Source: an uncultured Prevotella sp.
Lineage (GTDB): Bacteria; Bacteroidota; Bacteroidia; Bacteroidales; Bacteroidaceae
Length of the DNA stretch: 51,594 nt
Direction of reading: 5' to 3'
Assembly (NCBI GenBank): GCA_900553465.1
Contig: USDT01000018.1
Span: 1 to 51,594, forward strand
Shown here piece by piece: positions 1 through 8,548 of this stretch; position 1 is the stretch's first letter; every line of letters begins with the position of its first letter. Under the pieces are notes generated by a model. It ran no database searches, was not told where the DNA came from, and saw only the letters and a list, made by a program, of their open reading frames with translations. The translations under genes were made by a program, and so were the position numbers.

Positions 1-272
1 CTTTTGCGATTTTATTTTGTCAAAAAAAAGTCAAGAAAAACTGTAAGTCCGTCGCTCGGGTTTTCTTGAAAAACGCCGATATGAGGCATGACGATACGCG
101 AGGTAAGCATGCATATTTTTGTGGTGGGGATTTATCGGTTGTGGCAATGTGAATTTATTATTACGTCGGAGATGTACTGCTACAGTTCATAACGCATGGC
201 GTTGTGCGGAATTTTTCCTACGTTTCATGGTTCTTCTTGAATAAAACCACTCTCCACAGAATTTTTACAGAG
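1..272 (+). repeat. Dispersed non-coding element, copy 1 (left side cut by window edge)
   Basis: This segment aligns base for base over long stretches with 19308-19605 and with the reverse complement of 36520-36790. Shared blocks are CTTTTGCGATTT, TTTGTCAAAAAAAAGTCAAG, GTAAGT, GAGTTTTCTT-like, GATTTATCGGTTGT and a terminal ACAGAATTTTTACAGAG. An inverted repeat TCAAGAAAA (31-39) / TTTTCTTGA (61-69) encloses a 21-nt loop, as in the other copies. No credible ORF lies in it. The 22-bp array and the ATTTGCG hairpin expected to its left would lie outside the window. It sits directly upstream of the 384-2788 operon, so it may carry that operon's 5' region; I saw no clear TAnnTTTG promoter in 273-383. 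Confidence 0.8.
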
Positions 273-383
273 GATTTTTTATATTTATATGTATATGTGA
301 TGCAAGATTTTTGAAGTTTTGCAGTTTACATAGTAGAACTGTGATATTATACATACAACATCAGACATATACAAAACTGAGAT

Positions 384-962
384 ATGAGATTCTTGAGATA
401 TATACTGCCGGTGATGGCCGCTTTCGTTCTGTTTTCGTGTACGGAGAACGACAGATCCCTCTATATGGAGAATGACTTCATAGATAACGGAGGATTGAAA
501 GGTTCTTATCAGGGCGTGTGGAGCATAGACGGACAGGAGAATATACCGTCGGAGGTTACAGTGTATGACACCGGATTCAGTTTCAAGGTGCTTCCTGTTG
601 AGGCTGTGCTCAAGGCAATGCTGCCAGGACATGATATCAAACCTTCAGAAGAAGTGGGCTACATGGTGCCTTATGACGAGACGGGCTATACCGAACAGGC
701 AATGTACTATTCGGTGCATCCGGAGCAGTGGACAGTGAAGGCACGCATAGATGGGGTGGAGCGCACTGTGGTAATACATTTTGTAAGCCATGACGATGAT
801 TATGCGTTTAATTCGATTGCCACTTATTCCAAACTGTCAGGCGTATACAAGATAGTGCTTCACATGCGTGGAATTGAGATATATGGCGACAACGTGGAAG
901 AAGGAACGTATGAGCAGGACAGAAATATGAAACTGACGTTCGTAACGAAGAAAAAAATATAA
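384..962 (+). CDS. Lipoprotein, probable DUF4840-type
   Basis: A 192-residue protein with a lipoprotein signal peptide: basic start, hydrophobic stretch, then lipobox ending at Cys19 (VLFSC-TEND), so it should be anchored in an envelope membrane. The rest is a small beta-rich domain without catalytic motifs. Its length and pattern resemble the DUF4840 lipoproteins of Bacteroides and Prevotella, recalled from memory rather than searched. It lies 13 nt ahead of the ECF sigma gene and is probably co-transcribed with it, which suggests a sensor or target role at the cell surface. Function unknown. Confidence 0.8.
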   Translation: MRFLRYILPVMAAFVLFSCTENDRSLYMENDFIDNGGLKGSYQGVWSIDGQENIPSEVTVYDTGFSFKVLPVEAVLKAMLPGHDIKPSEEVGYMVPYDETGYTEQAMYYSVHPEQWTVKARIDGVERTVVIHFVSHDDDYAFNSIATYSKLSGVYKIVLHMRGIEIYGDNVEEGTYEQDRNMKLTFVTKKKI

Positions 963-975
963 CGGACGTCACGAC

Positions 976-1551
976 GTGCCGGATAGTGTGTCTGAAAACA
1001 AAAACAGTAATGAGTTGAAATCGGAGAAGCGTCTTCTTAACGACATAAAGAACGGCAGCAGATCAGCTATGCGTGAACTGTATGACCGCTATTCGGGATA
1101 TGCCACAGCTGTCTGTCTGCGGTATATCCCGAACAGGGATGAAGTGCAGGACGTGATGCAGGACAGCTTCGTGAAGATATTCACCTCGCTGGATAGTTTC
1201 GAGTTTCGCGGAGAAGGGTCGCTCAAGTCGTGGATTGCGAAAATAGTAGTGAACGAGTCGCTCGACTTTATCCGCAAGAACGGCAAGTTCTCTTTCACCG
1301 ACAACATACCTGACGGTGTGGAGGAAGAGGAACCGGAGATTGACTCTATACCGGACGATGTGCTGATGGAGATGATAGGACGTCTGCCGGATGGCTATAG
1401 GGTTGTACTGAACATGTATGTATTCGGCCAGATGAGTCATAAAGAGATTGCAGAAAAGCTAGGCATCAAGGTGGGGACATCCGCATCGCAGTTTTTCCAT
1501 GCCAAAAAGATGCTTGCGAAAATGATAAACGATTATAACAAACGACAATAA
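976..1551 (+). CDS. RNA polymerase ECF sigma factor (sigma-70 family)
   Basis: A 191-residue sigma factor. Region 2 spans about residues 25-95 (AMRELYDRYSGYATAVCLRY, then DVMQDSFVKIF and the -10-binding helix around SLKSWIAKIVVNESLDFIRK). Region 4 spans about 130-185 (IGRLPDGYRVVLNMYVFGQM, then the helix-turn-helix SHKEIAEKLGIKVGTSASQ). An acidic linker (EEEEPEIDS) separates them. The frame begins with GTG at 976, because no ATG occurs before region 2; the exact start is therefore uncertain. The next gene starts 1 nt after its stop and encodes a TM protein with a cytoplasmic N-terminus, the usual arrangement of a sigma and its membrane anti-sigma. It would direct RNA polymerase to a small envelope-linked regulon. 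Confidence 0.93.
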   Translation: MPDSVSENKNSNELKSEKRLLNDIKNGSRSAMRELYDRYSGYATAVCLRYIPNRDEVQDVMQDSFVKIFTSLDSFEFRGEGSLKSWIAKIVVNESLDFIRKNGKFSFTDNIPDGVEEEEPEIDSIPDDVLMEMIGRLPDGYRVVLNMYVFGQMSHKEIAEKLGIKVGTSASQFFHAKKMLAKMINDYNKRQ

Positions 1552-1552
1552 T

Positions 1553-2788
1553 ATGAAACATAACGACTGGACAGACAAATTGCATGACCGGCTTTCAGAC
1601 TATAAAGCCGAACCTCCCGTCGGTTTGTGGGACAAAATAGAAACTTCTCTTGACAACAGAGAGAAGAAAGCAAAGATTGTGCGGATGCGTGTGTGGACGG
1701 CTGCCGCTGCGGCTGTACTTCTGCTTATAACAGGAGTGGGCTATCTGCTCAACAAAAAGACCATTTCGCAGCTTGACAGTATGGAGAAGAGCTACGCAAG
1801 CGTAAGAGATAATGCCGCAGGACGTACGGCAGATATGCTGAAAACTACAGCAGATATGCCTTCTGAGGCGATAAGGACAGACCGGATGTCGGAAATGTTG
1901 TCGGCCAATAGTGCAAAAAGTACGCTCAAGGGGACGGCATCGGATATCTCAAAACCGGAGGCAGTAGTGCCGGAAGCACAGCAATCTGAAAATAACGAAA
2001 CCAAGATTGTGGAAAATACTGCTGGAAGTGGGGAGGAAAGCAGGATAGAAAAAAACGACAAGGAAAATCCTGACAGACAAGACGTAAGTGTGGATGAGTT
2101 GTTCCCGCAGACAGATTCGTATGGCAGTTATAATAGAAGAAAACGTGGAGGCGGGTGGGCTGTCAGTGCCTATTCATCAAACATGTTTGGTAATGTCAAT
2201 TCAGTAAATGGTGTAAATGTGATAAGCCGTGTGACGGCGAAGTATGCAATGACAGAAAACATGCTGAAGGCCAGCTCGACGACTTTCTCAAATTATAAGG
2301 AAGACAAGAAGCATTATCTGCCGGTATCGTTCGGTCTGACAGCGGCTTATGCTATTACAGACCGCATCTCTTTGACTTCGGGTGTGGTATATTCAAAGTT
2401 ATCGTCTGATTTCATACGTTCTTCAAACGGTGAGGAATCCAAAGATTGCCAGACGCTTCATTATGTAGGTGTTCCCCTCAATGTGAATTATAATGTATGG
2501 AGCACAGGCCGTTTCAAGGCTTATGTCACAGCCGGCGGCCAGGCTGATTTCAATGTCTCGGCGCGGGTGGAGACCGAAGGTGTGAAGAGGAAGATGGACA
2601 GAGACGACGTGCAGTGGTCTGTAAATGCTGCTGCCGGTGCGCAGTATGACGTCATACCGCAACTTGGTGTGTATGTGGAACCCGGTGTGAAATATTATAT
2701 TGATAATGGCAGTGCAATTGAAAATTATTTCAAGGATAAGCCTGTGAGTTTCAGTCTGCAGGTCGGATTGAGACTAAATATAAAATAG
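1553..2788 (+). CDS. Anti-sigma-like protein with single TM and outer-membrane beta-barrel domain
   Basis: A 411-residue protein. Residues 1-40 are hydrophilic and short (DWTDKLHDRLSDYKAEPPVGLWDKIE, the pattern seen in Bacteroidota proteins after ECF sigmas). One TM helix lies at about 49-65 (WTAAAAAVLLLITGVGYLL). A long polar Ser/Thr/Glu-rich linker follows (70-190), then alternating beta strands from about 195 ending in VSFSLQVGLRLNIK, as in PorT-like (PF13568) outer-membrane barrels. One chain could thus bridge the sigma factor in the cytoplasm, the inner membrane and the outer membrane. Its stop codon abuts the stop of the convergent gene at 2789 without spacer or terminator. Confidence 0.8.
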   Translation: MKHNDWTDKLHDRLSDYKAEPPVGLWDKIETSLDNREKKAKIVRMRVWTAAAAAVLLLITGVGYLLNKKTISQLDSMEKSYASVRDNAAGRTADMLKTTADMPSEAIRTDRMSEMLSANSAKSTLKGTASDISKPEAVVPEAQQSENNETKIVENTAGSGEESRIEKNDKENPDRQDVSVDELFPQTDSYGSYNRRKRGGGWAVSAYSSNMFGNVNSVNGVNVISRVTAKYAMTENMLKASSTTFSNYKEDKKHYLPVSFGLTAAYAITDRISLTSGVVYSKLSSDFIRSSNGEESKDCQTLHYVGVPLNVNYNVWSTGRFKAYVTAGGQADFNVSARVETEGVKRKMDRDDVQWSVNAAAGAQYDVIPQLGVYVEPGVKYYIDNGSAIENYFKDKPVSFSLQVGLRLNIK

Positions 2789-4471
2789 TCAGTGTTTGGT
2801 ATGATTTATATGTGTGCGGACGGCGGGCGCTTTCAGAGCGAACCTGCCGTCTGTCCATATTGTACGGTATGGTTTTATTTGTGAAAGACATTCTTCTACA
2901 AATCTGTCTTTCTCGTTCCTGTTTTCTTTATCCGTAAACAGATAAGGCAGTTGTCCGCTGTACCGGTAGGCCACATCAATGTAGCGTCTGTTCATCATGT
3001 CGCTGGTGAAAACCGTTGAATATACGGCAAAAGGTTTACAATCGAGCAGTGATATGACCGGAATTGAGAAGTCGCAGATCATATAGCTGTTGTCTGGAAC
3101 AAGAGGTTTCACCTTTTGTATGATATAGTTATTGATGTCGGCGTTTTCTTTTGATGTATAAATATGCTTGGTCAAAGGGCTGTTTATCGTGTAACGGCAT
3201 TCCGTACGAGCGCTTTCTTCCATCATCGGACGGTGAATGTTTGTGTATATCATCGCTATGCATATGAAAACATATCCTATTCGCATTGCCGGATATGTTG
3301 CTTTTCTATACTCTGCTTTCAACTTTCCAATACCTTCGTATATAATGCCGAGCGCCACAGGCAGAGTCATGAAGCACATGTCTTTACCATAGAAATCGGC
3401 TCCGGCGTTGCTTCCTACTGGGAAAACAACAGGAATGAACAGTGACAGTAGATATAATGAAGCAGTCTTGCTTTCGCTTTCCGGCTTGATAAAAAGAAAT
3501 GCAGATGCGGAAAGACAGATACCTACTGTGATGTTGGATGGTGATTCCCACAGATAGATGTTGGGTATGATGAGTAGCGCCATGACTGCTGTCATGATGT
3601 TTCTCTTTATACCGTGTAAATTAAAATAGCCGACAGCGATGAGGAATATCAGAAGGGCGATGACGGAGAAACTTTGTATCTGGCCTTTGTACAAATCGTA
3701 AAGGCATATTATTATTGTCTTTACTCCATGCGGGTCTTGCGGATCGTGGCCGCGTGTGAAGATGTCCTGCAGGTTCATGGTGAATACTTCGAGCATGTCG
3801 GTTGCGTATAATATTATTGTGACAACTGTGCATGCTATGACTGTTCCGGCGAAGAACGCGGCAAACTGATGTGATGTCTTCAGTCTGCTTTTGTATTTAT
3901 CTGAAACAAACCAGGCAAGAAAAGGTATGCCGATAAATGTAATGTTGACTATTCTGAAAAAGAAGGCTGTTCCGACAAAAAGACCGCTTAGGAGAATTGC
4001 TTTCGCACTGTTGTTGGCAAAACCGTGGTGATATGCCATGACAGCAAGTGTAAGCAGGCCGACGGAATAATCGTTGTAGTTTATCTCTGTATAGCTTCCG
4101 AAGTGGGCGAAAGTGGCGAGCAACAGTCCGAAGATTATAATGCGGCGGTTTATGTATTGTTTCAGATAGAGATATATGACGGTCTGTGACAATACGACAA
4201 ACACTAGGTGGAGAACTCTCAGTCCAAGATATGAGTTGATGGAAAAGAGGTCGCAAAGGAATGATGTCAGCTGGAAGCTGAGAAGCCACTGCCCGAGAAA
4301 ATATGAAACATAAGGTTCTTCGTTGAAGTGTTGATAACCGGACATGTAGAAACCGATGTCAAGATTGGAAAAACCTTGGAACATTTGGATGCCTAAATAT
4401 ATGATGACAAAGAATATATACAGTATGAACGGATATTCGGTTCTTATGTGTGACGGGTTGTTTCTGGACAT
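2789..4471 (-). CDS. Polytopic membrane protein, possible GT-C-type glycosyltransferase
   Basis: About 560 residues. Roughly the first 400 hold ten or more hydrophobic helices (e.g. YPFILYIFFVIIYLGIQMF, VLHLVFVVLSQTVIYLYL, FAAFFAGTVIACTVVTIIL). The C-terminal ~170 residues are soluble. An early LDIGFYMSGYQHF loop resembles the acidic first periplasmic loop of lipid-linked-sugar glycosyltransferases. I choose the ATG at 4471 over the upstream TTG at 4492, which would overlap the preceding gene's stop. It is the last gene of the purT/amino-sugar operon, 10 nt after the acyltransferase, so transfer or modification of the sugar made upstream is a reasonable inference. No specific family is recognised. 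Confidence 0.7.
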   Translation of the reverse strand: MSRNNPSHIRTEYPFILYIFFVIIYLGIQMFQGFSNLDIGFYMSGYQHFNEEPYVSYFLGQWLLSFQLTSFLCDLFSINSYLGLRVLHLVFVVLSQTVIYLYLKQYINRRIIIFGLLLATFAHFGSYTEINYNDYSVGLLTLAVMAYHHGFANNSAKAILLSGLFVGTAFFFRIVNITFIGIPFLAWFVSDKYKSRLKTSHQFAAFFAGTVIACTVVTIILYATDMLEVFTMNLQDIFTRGHDPQDPHGVKTIIICLYDLYKGQIQSFSVIALLIFLIAVGYFNLHGIKRNIMTAVMALLIIPNIYLWESPSNITVGICLSASAFLFIKPESESKTASLYLLSLFIPVVFPVGSNAGADFYGKDMCFMTLPVALGIIYEGIGKLKAEYRKATYPAMRIGYVFICIAMIYTNIHRPMMEESARTECRYTINSPLTKHIYTSKENADINNYIIQKVKPLVPDNSYMICDFSIPVISLLDCKPFAVYSTVFTSDMMNRRYIDVAYRYSGQLPYLFTDKENRNEKDRFVEECLSQIKPYRTIWTDGRFALKAPAVRTHINHTKH

Positions 4472-4481
4472 ATACCTTTTA

Positions 4482-5405
4482 TTATAATTCAAAAGTGAAT
4501 CTGGATGAAACAGAACATCCTATGCTTTCCTTGAAATTACACAAACCGTAGTTTGGAATGCTGTGCTCGGTTGAAGGACCTATGTCCAATATTCTGATAC
4601 CTTCTTTGTAATAGTGTTCGAATATTCTGTACGCAAGATAGTTCATCGGACGGATGCTGTTATACTGTCGGAGATCACCCCAGTATATCACTTGACAGAT
4701 GCCGTCGGCCACATGAAATATCTGTGCAGCGGCAACATCACGTCCTGAATGTGTGAGAATGAAGAAATCGGCAGGTATTATTTTTATTGTATTGAGAACA
4801 TTCTCCACACTCATTCTGAGCGGATATCCATGCTCTTCCCGGTTGGCTTTTATTACGTTATAGGCACGTATTATGTCTTCCGTGTTGTCATTGCATACAT
4901 GAGTGAACGTGAATTCTTCTTTCAAAGCCTTATGCAGGTTCTTTCTTGCGTTACGTTCAATTATGCTTTCGTAATTATTGAAGTATGGTATATTGAAGTG
5001 ATAGTTTATTTCATTATAACTTATTTTTCCAGCTCTTGAAAGGGAATTGATGCATTGTACTGTCTGACATTGCTCGTATATCGTTGGCGGAAGTGTTATA
5101 ATAGTCTTTTTATGATGCTCTTCTCCAAACGATTTCAACTGCTGTACAGCTTCGTCTATGAACTCAATGTTTTGTTGCTTGTTGAAACATAAGCCGCCGA
5201 AAGGTGCTGAGAAAGGTGACAACAGATTGTCTGTGTTTTCTCCCAGAACTATTCCGAATCTGATTTTTGTATCTTCAAAAAAAAGATAATGAAGTTTTTC
5301 CACTTTATACTTGTTGAGTTCGGAAAACTCCACGCTGTTGTAAATATGTTGGGTTCTTTTGAAGACTTCCTTATATTCGGCGGCAGTTGTTTCTGTTATT
5401 TTCAT
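4482..5405 (-). CDS. GNAT/FemAB-like acyltransferase (BioF2-type)
   Basis: About 307 residues from the ATG at 5405, which follows the aminotransferase stop by 1 nt; an upstream in-frame extension to 5459 lies inside that gene. The central IIERNARKNLHKALKE block and the late pattern GRDVAAAQIFHVADG ... IYWGDLRQYNSIRPMNYLAYRIFEHYYKEGIRILDIGPS ... GLCNFKESIG match the Acetyltransf_6/FemAB fold of the GNAT superfamily. Its place right after the sugar 3-aminotransferase suggests it N-acylates the new 3-amino group. Known FdtC/QdtC enzymes for that step are left-handed beta-helix proteins, so this would be a different solution. Substrate not shown by sequence. Confidence 0.75.
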   Translation of the reverse strand: MKITETTAAEYKEVFKRTQHIYNSVEFSELNKYKVEKLHYLFFEDTKIRFGIVLGENTDNLLSPFSAPFGGLCFNKQQNIEFIDEAVQQLKSFGEEHHKKTIITLPPTIYEQCQTVQCINSLSRAGKISYNEINYHFNIPYFNNYESIIERNARKNLHKALKEEFTFTHVCNDNTEDIIRAYNVIKANREEHGYPLRMSVENVLNTIKIIPADFFILTHSGRDVAAAQIFHVADGICQVIYWGDLRQYNSIRPMNYLAYRIFEHYYKEGIRILDIGPSTEHSIPNYGLCNFKESIGCSVSSRFTFEL

Positions 5406-5406
5406 T

Positions 5407-6507
5407 TCACTCGAATTCGTTGAGAAGGTGTGCGATGGTTTCTCGTTCCTCCGGTTCAAGAACCTGGCTTACAGGAATGCTCAGTTCTTCCTTGTGTATT
5501 TTTTCTGTAATGGGGAATGACAGACCGGCCATTTCTTTGTAGCATTTCTGCTGATAAGGTGGAAGAGGATAGTGTACGTCTGTCTGAACACCGTTATGTG
5601 AAAGATATTCTTTTAATTCATCACGTCTTTCGCACAAGACAGGAAAGATGTGGAACACGCTGCTTTCCCAATATTCTTGCGTAGGAAGTTTTATTCTATT
5701 GTTTCTGACATTGTCTATATAGAATCTAGCGTTTTCGCGGCGGCGTTCGTTTTCCTTATCAATATATTTCAGTTTTACAGACAATACGGCAGCATGCAAC
5801 TCATCCATTCGGCTGTTTATTCCTATATGGTCGAATATGTATTTCTTTGCGGAACCGTAGTTTGCCAGTCCTCTTATCATGTCAGCCAGTTCCGTGTCGT
5901 CTGTTGTCACGGCTCCAGCATCGCCAAGTGTGCCTATGTTCTTTGTCGGATAGAAGCTGTGAGCGGCTGCGTCGCCGAGCGATCCTGTGCGTTTGCCATC
6001 ATATTTGCAACCGTGTGCCTGTGCGTTGTCCTCTATCAGTTTCAGTCCGTATTGCTTGCAGAGCCGTCCGATAGTGTCGGTGTATGCACATTTACCGTAA
6101 AGGTGCACGATCATAATGGCTTTAGTACGTGGTGTTATGGCTTCTTCAATCTTGCTGTCGTCCATCTGGAGCGTATTGATGTCGGCTTCCACCAACACCG
6201 GCTTGAGTTCGTTTCTGCTTATGGCAAGGATAGATGCAATGTAAGTATTTGCAGGAACGATTACTTCGTCGCCTTTTTTCATTATTCCCAACTCAATGTA
6301 TGCACGCAGAATAAGCGTGAGTGCGTCAAGTCCGTTGCCGCATCCGATGCAGTGGCCGGTACCTGTGAATTCTGCATATGCACTCTCGAATTTTCTTGTT
6401 TCTTCACCTTTCAGATACCATCCGCTTTTTAGTGTCCGCTCAAGCGCTTCGTGCAGTTCTTCGTAATGTAAGGCTGTGATCTTCTTTAAGTCGAGAAATT
6501 GAATCAT
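5407..6507 (-). CDS. fdtB: dTDP-3-oxo-sugar aminotransferase, DegT/DnrJ/EryC1/StrS family
   Basis: A 366-residue PLP enzyme. Seen: GCGNGLDAL phosphate-binding loop (55-63), PANTYIAS (85-92), LIEDNAQAHG with the cofactor-ring aspartate (158-166), and the PLP lysine in SFYPTKN at K189. Length and all family blocks are intact. Its start overlaps the stop of the ketoisomerase gene by 4 nt, indicating translational coupling. With that partner it should aminate C3 of a dTDP-3-keto-6-deoxyhexose, as FdtB (galacto) or QdtB (gluco) do; sequence reading cannot decide which epimer, so the symbol is tentative. Confidence 0.85.
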   Translation of the reverse strand: MIQFLDLKKITALHYEELHEALERTLKSGWYLKGEETRKFESAYAEFTGTGHCIGCGNGLDALTLILRAYIELGIMKKGDEVIVPANTYIASILAISRNELKPVLVEADINTLQMDDSKIEEAITPRTKAIMIVHLYGKCAYTDTIGRLCKQYGLKLIEDNAQAHGCKYDGKRTGSLGDAAAHSFYPTKNIGTLGDAGAVTTDDTELADMIRGLANYGSAKKYIFDHIGINSRMDELHAAVLSVKLKYIDKENERRRENARFYIDNVRNNRIKLPTQEYWESSVFHIFPVLCERRDELKEYLSHNGVQTDVHYPLPPYQQKCYKEMAGLSFPITEKIHKEELSIPVSQVLEPEERETIAHLLNEFE

Positions 6508-6908
6508 TTTATGTATTCCAGATAGTCTTCGTAATTGCGTATGTAGTCGCTTTCCTCAAAAAAGTCTGAGGCAAGTACAAGACATACAGAGCCTGAGGAA
6601 AAATCATTGAGTGTGCGCCATGTGCCTGTCTCCACAAGTAATCCCTGATAAGGATGATTCAGGAGAAAAGTCTTTTTCTCGTGTCCGTTATCCAGTGTTA
6701 CTGTGAATGAGCCGCTTACGGCTATTATGAATTCCCGGCATTTCTTGTGAGCATGTCCTCCACGGTTCTCTCCCGACGGCACATCATAAACCCAATACAC
6801 CCTTTTCACTTCAAAAGGTATATGTTTTGTGCTCTCGGCAAAAGTAAGATTGCCGCGTGGATCCGTTATTTTGGGCAGCTCAATGATTCTTCCTTCAGGA
6901 CAGTTCAT
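6504..6908 (-). CDS. fdtA: dTDP-4-oxo-6-deoxyglucose 3,4-ketoisomerase (FdtA/QdtA, WxcM-like cupin)
   Basis: A 134-residue single cupin domain. The FdtA/QdtA signature is present: DPRGNLTFAE near the N-terminus, RVYWVYDVPSGENRGGHAH with the paired active-site histidines H52 and H54, then KKCREFIIAVSGSFTV and the late GLLVETGTWRTLNDFSSGSVCLVLAS. It moves the keto group of dTDP-4-keto-6-deoxyglucose, the product of RfbB (8549-9697), from C4 to C3, preparing the substrate for the adjacent aminotransferase. It starts 9 nt after purT. FdtA and QdtA differ in C4 stereochemistry, which cannot be read reliably here. Confidence 0.87.
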   Translation of the reverse strand: MNCPEGRIIELPKITDPRGNLTFAESTKHIPFEVKRVYWVYDVPSGENRGGHAHKKCREFIIAVSGSFTVTLDNGHEKKTFLLNHPYQGLLVETGTWRTLNDFSSGSVCLVLASDFFEESDYIRNYEDYLEYIK

Positions 6909-6917
6909 TATATTTTA

Positions 6918-8078
6918 TTATTTTATTATTGTCGATGCAAGGCGCTTGGCTTTGTCGCGTAAGATTGTTGTATCCTCGTTTGTGTCACCGTAGCAGAGTA
7001 CTACACCCATGCGTCGGTTGACGTGCTGCTGCTGTTTACCGAATATTCTCAGTCGTGTCTTGTCTTCTTTCAGTGCCTCAACCATGTTGTATTCCGGTTC
7101 ATGATCAGCTTCTTCTTTTGCCAGAACGACTGCGCTTGCACCTGCGTGCTCAAGATGGATGGCCGGTATAGGCAGGCCCATTACAGCACGGAAGTGAAGC
7201 TCGAATTCATTCAGATTGAGTGTATGGCCGAGTGTCACCATGCCTGTGTCGTGTGGACGTGGAGACAGTTCGGAGAAGATGACGCCCTTGTCGTGTGTCA
7301 GGAAAAACTCAACACCCCATATTCCGGCTCCAGTCAGGGCTTTTGTTACGGCGTCAGCCATGTGCTGTGCTTCCTTCAGGTCTTTGTCGCTGATGGCAAA
7401 CGGCTGCCAGCTTTCGCGGTAGTCGCCGCCTTTCTGAACGTGTCCTATCGGTGGACAGAACAGTGTCGGGCCGTCCTTCTGTGTCACTGTGAGAAGGGTG
7501 AATTCGCTGTCGAAGTGGATGAACTCTTCAATAATTATTTCCTTCACGTCTCCTCTGCTGCCGGCCATTGCCTCGTTGAATGAGTTTTCCAGGTCGTCAG
7601 CAGTTTTTGCTACGGTCTGTCCGTGTCCTGATGAAGACATCAACGGTTTGATAACACAAGGGAAACCTATTTCCTTCGCGTATTCTTTCAGTTCGTCGAG
7701 AGTCTTTGCATAGAAGTATTTTGCTGTTTTCAGACCGAGTTCTTTTGCTGCAAGGTCGCGTATGGCTTTGCGATTCATTGTGAAGTTTACGGCTTTTGCG
7801 CTTGGCACAACCTGTATTCCGCGCTTCTCAATGTCAAACAAACGTTCTGTACGGATGGCCTCTATTTCCGGAACGATTATGTCCGGGTTGTGTTTGTTTA
7901 CGATATTGTCAAGCATGTCACCGTCCAACATGTTGAATACTTCGCACTCGTCTGCCACCTGCATTGCCGGTGCGTTGGCATATCTGTCGCATGCTATTAC
8001 ATATTGTCCTGTGCGTTTTGCTGCGATGACAAACTCTTTTCCGAGTTCTCCTGAACCCAATAACAGTATCTTCTTCAT
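6918..8078 (-). CDS. purT: Formate-dependent phosphoribosylglycinamide formyltransferase
   Basis: A 386-residue ATP-grasp enzyme. N-terminal [41 protein letters not shown] is the PurT pre-ATP-grasp domain. The ATP-grasp core runs from about residue 110, with [16 protein letters not shown] (157-172), [47 protein letters not shown] (metal-binding E and RPHD). It makes formyl-GAR from GAR, formate and ATP in purine synthesis. Finding it between a small unknown gene (9 nt gap) and sugar-nucleotide genes (9 nt gap) is unusual functionally, though operon packing alone could explain it. Confidence 0.95.
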   Translation of the reverse strand: MKKILLLGSGELGKEFVIAAKRTGQYVIACDRYANAPAMQVADECEVFNMLDGDMLDNIVNKHNPDIIVPEIEAIRTERLFDIEKRGIQVVPSAKAVNFTMNRKAIRDLAAKELGLKTAKYFYAKTLDELKEYAKEIGFPCVIKPLMSSSGHGQTVAKTADDLENSFNEAMAGSRGDVKEIIIEEFIHFDSEFTLLTVTQKDGPTLFCPPIGHVQKGGDYRESWQPFAISDKDLKEAQHMADAVTKALTGAGIWGVEFFLTHDKGVIFSELSPRPHDTGMVTLGHTLNLNEFELHFRAVMGLPIPAIHLEHAGASAVVLAKEEADHEPEYNMVEALKEDKTRLRIFGKQQQHVNRRMGVVLCYGDTNEDTTILRDKAKRLASTIIK

Positions 8079-8087
8079 TGTTTACGT

Positions 8088-8390
8088 TTATTTTATTATC
8101 TGCTTTATCATCTGCCATTCCGGCGTTACTGCGATTTTGCGCAGGTTGTTTTCCATTATTTTCAGCATTATATCCTCCGACACCTTGCGTTCGTGTGCGA
8201 CGTCGCAAAGTGGTTTTACCGGACTGCCAAACAGTCCGTAATAATCTTTCATTGCTTTCTCGTCGTTGACGGGAAGCAGACGTATGAGATGCTTGATGTA
8301 ATGTTCAACCTTCTCGCTGACACAGTTGGGCTCTTTGCCAAGTCGTATAAGGAAATTTTGAAGCTCTTCAGAAAGAGTATCCATATTCAA
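8088..8390 (-). CDS. Small conserved-looking hypothetical protein
   Basis: A 100-residue soluble, helical, charged protein with no signal peptide or TM helix and no family I recognise. It has two Met codons at the start (M1 and M3). Real coding is supported by its position: it heads the purT/amino-sugar operon and ends 9 nt before purT, and codon use resembles its neighbours. No motif points to a reaction. It could be a regulator or an assembly partner of a neighbouring enzyme; function unknown. Confidence 0.7.
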   Translation of the reverse strand: MNMDTLSEELQNFLIRLGKEPNCVSEKVEHYIKHLIRLLPVNDEKAMKDYYGLFGSPVKPLCDVAHERKVSEDIMLKIMENNLRKIAVTPEWQMIKQIIK

Positions 8391-8482
8391 TGCCGGTATG
8401 CTGGTGGATGGTTTTATTAAATATTTCTAGTTATAACAGTTGTATTATAAATGCCTTCAACGTGGAGACAGACATATTATCG

Positions 8483-8528
8483 AAATTTCATCATGCGATT
8501 CGTTTTACTTGTGTCGCATGATGAAATT
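8483..8528 (-). terminator. Terminator hairpin after rfbB
   Basis: ATTTCATCATGCG (485-497 of this kilobase, i.e. 8485-8497) pairs perfectly with CGCATGATGAAAT (8515-8527) around a 17-nt loop. It lies 20 nt past the rfbB stop on the minus strand and is followed there by an A/T-rich rather than pure-T tract. It separates the rfbB operon from the purT operon. Confidence 0.6.
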
Positions 8529-8548
8529 CCATGGATGAGGCTTGGATA

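Noticed and set aside
5650..6432. 260-codon open frame opposite the aminotransferase gene
   Set aside because: Cys/Phe/Val-rich antisense shadow of a fully conserved PLP enzyme.
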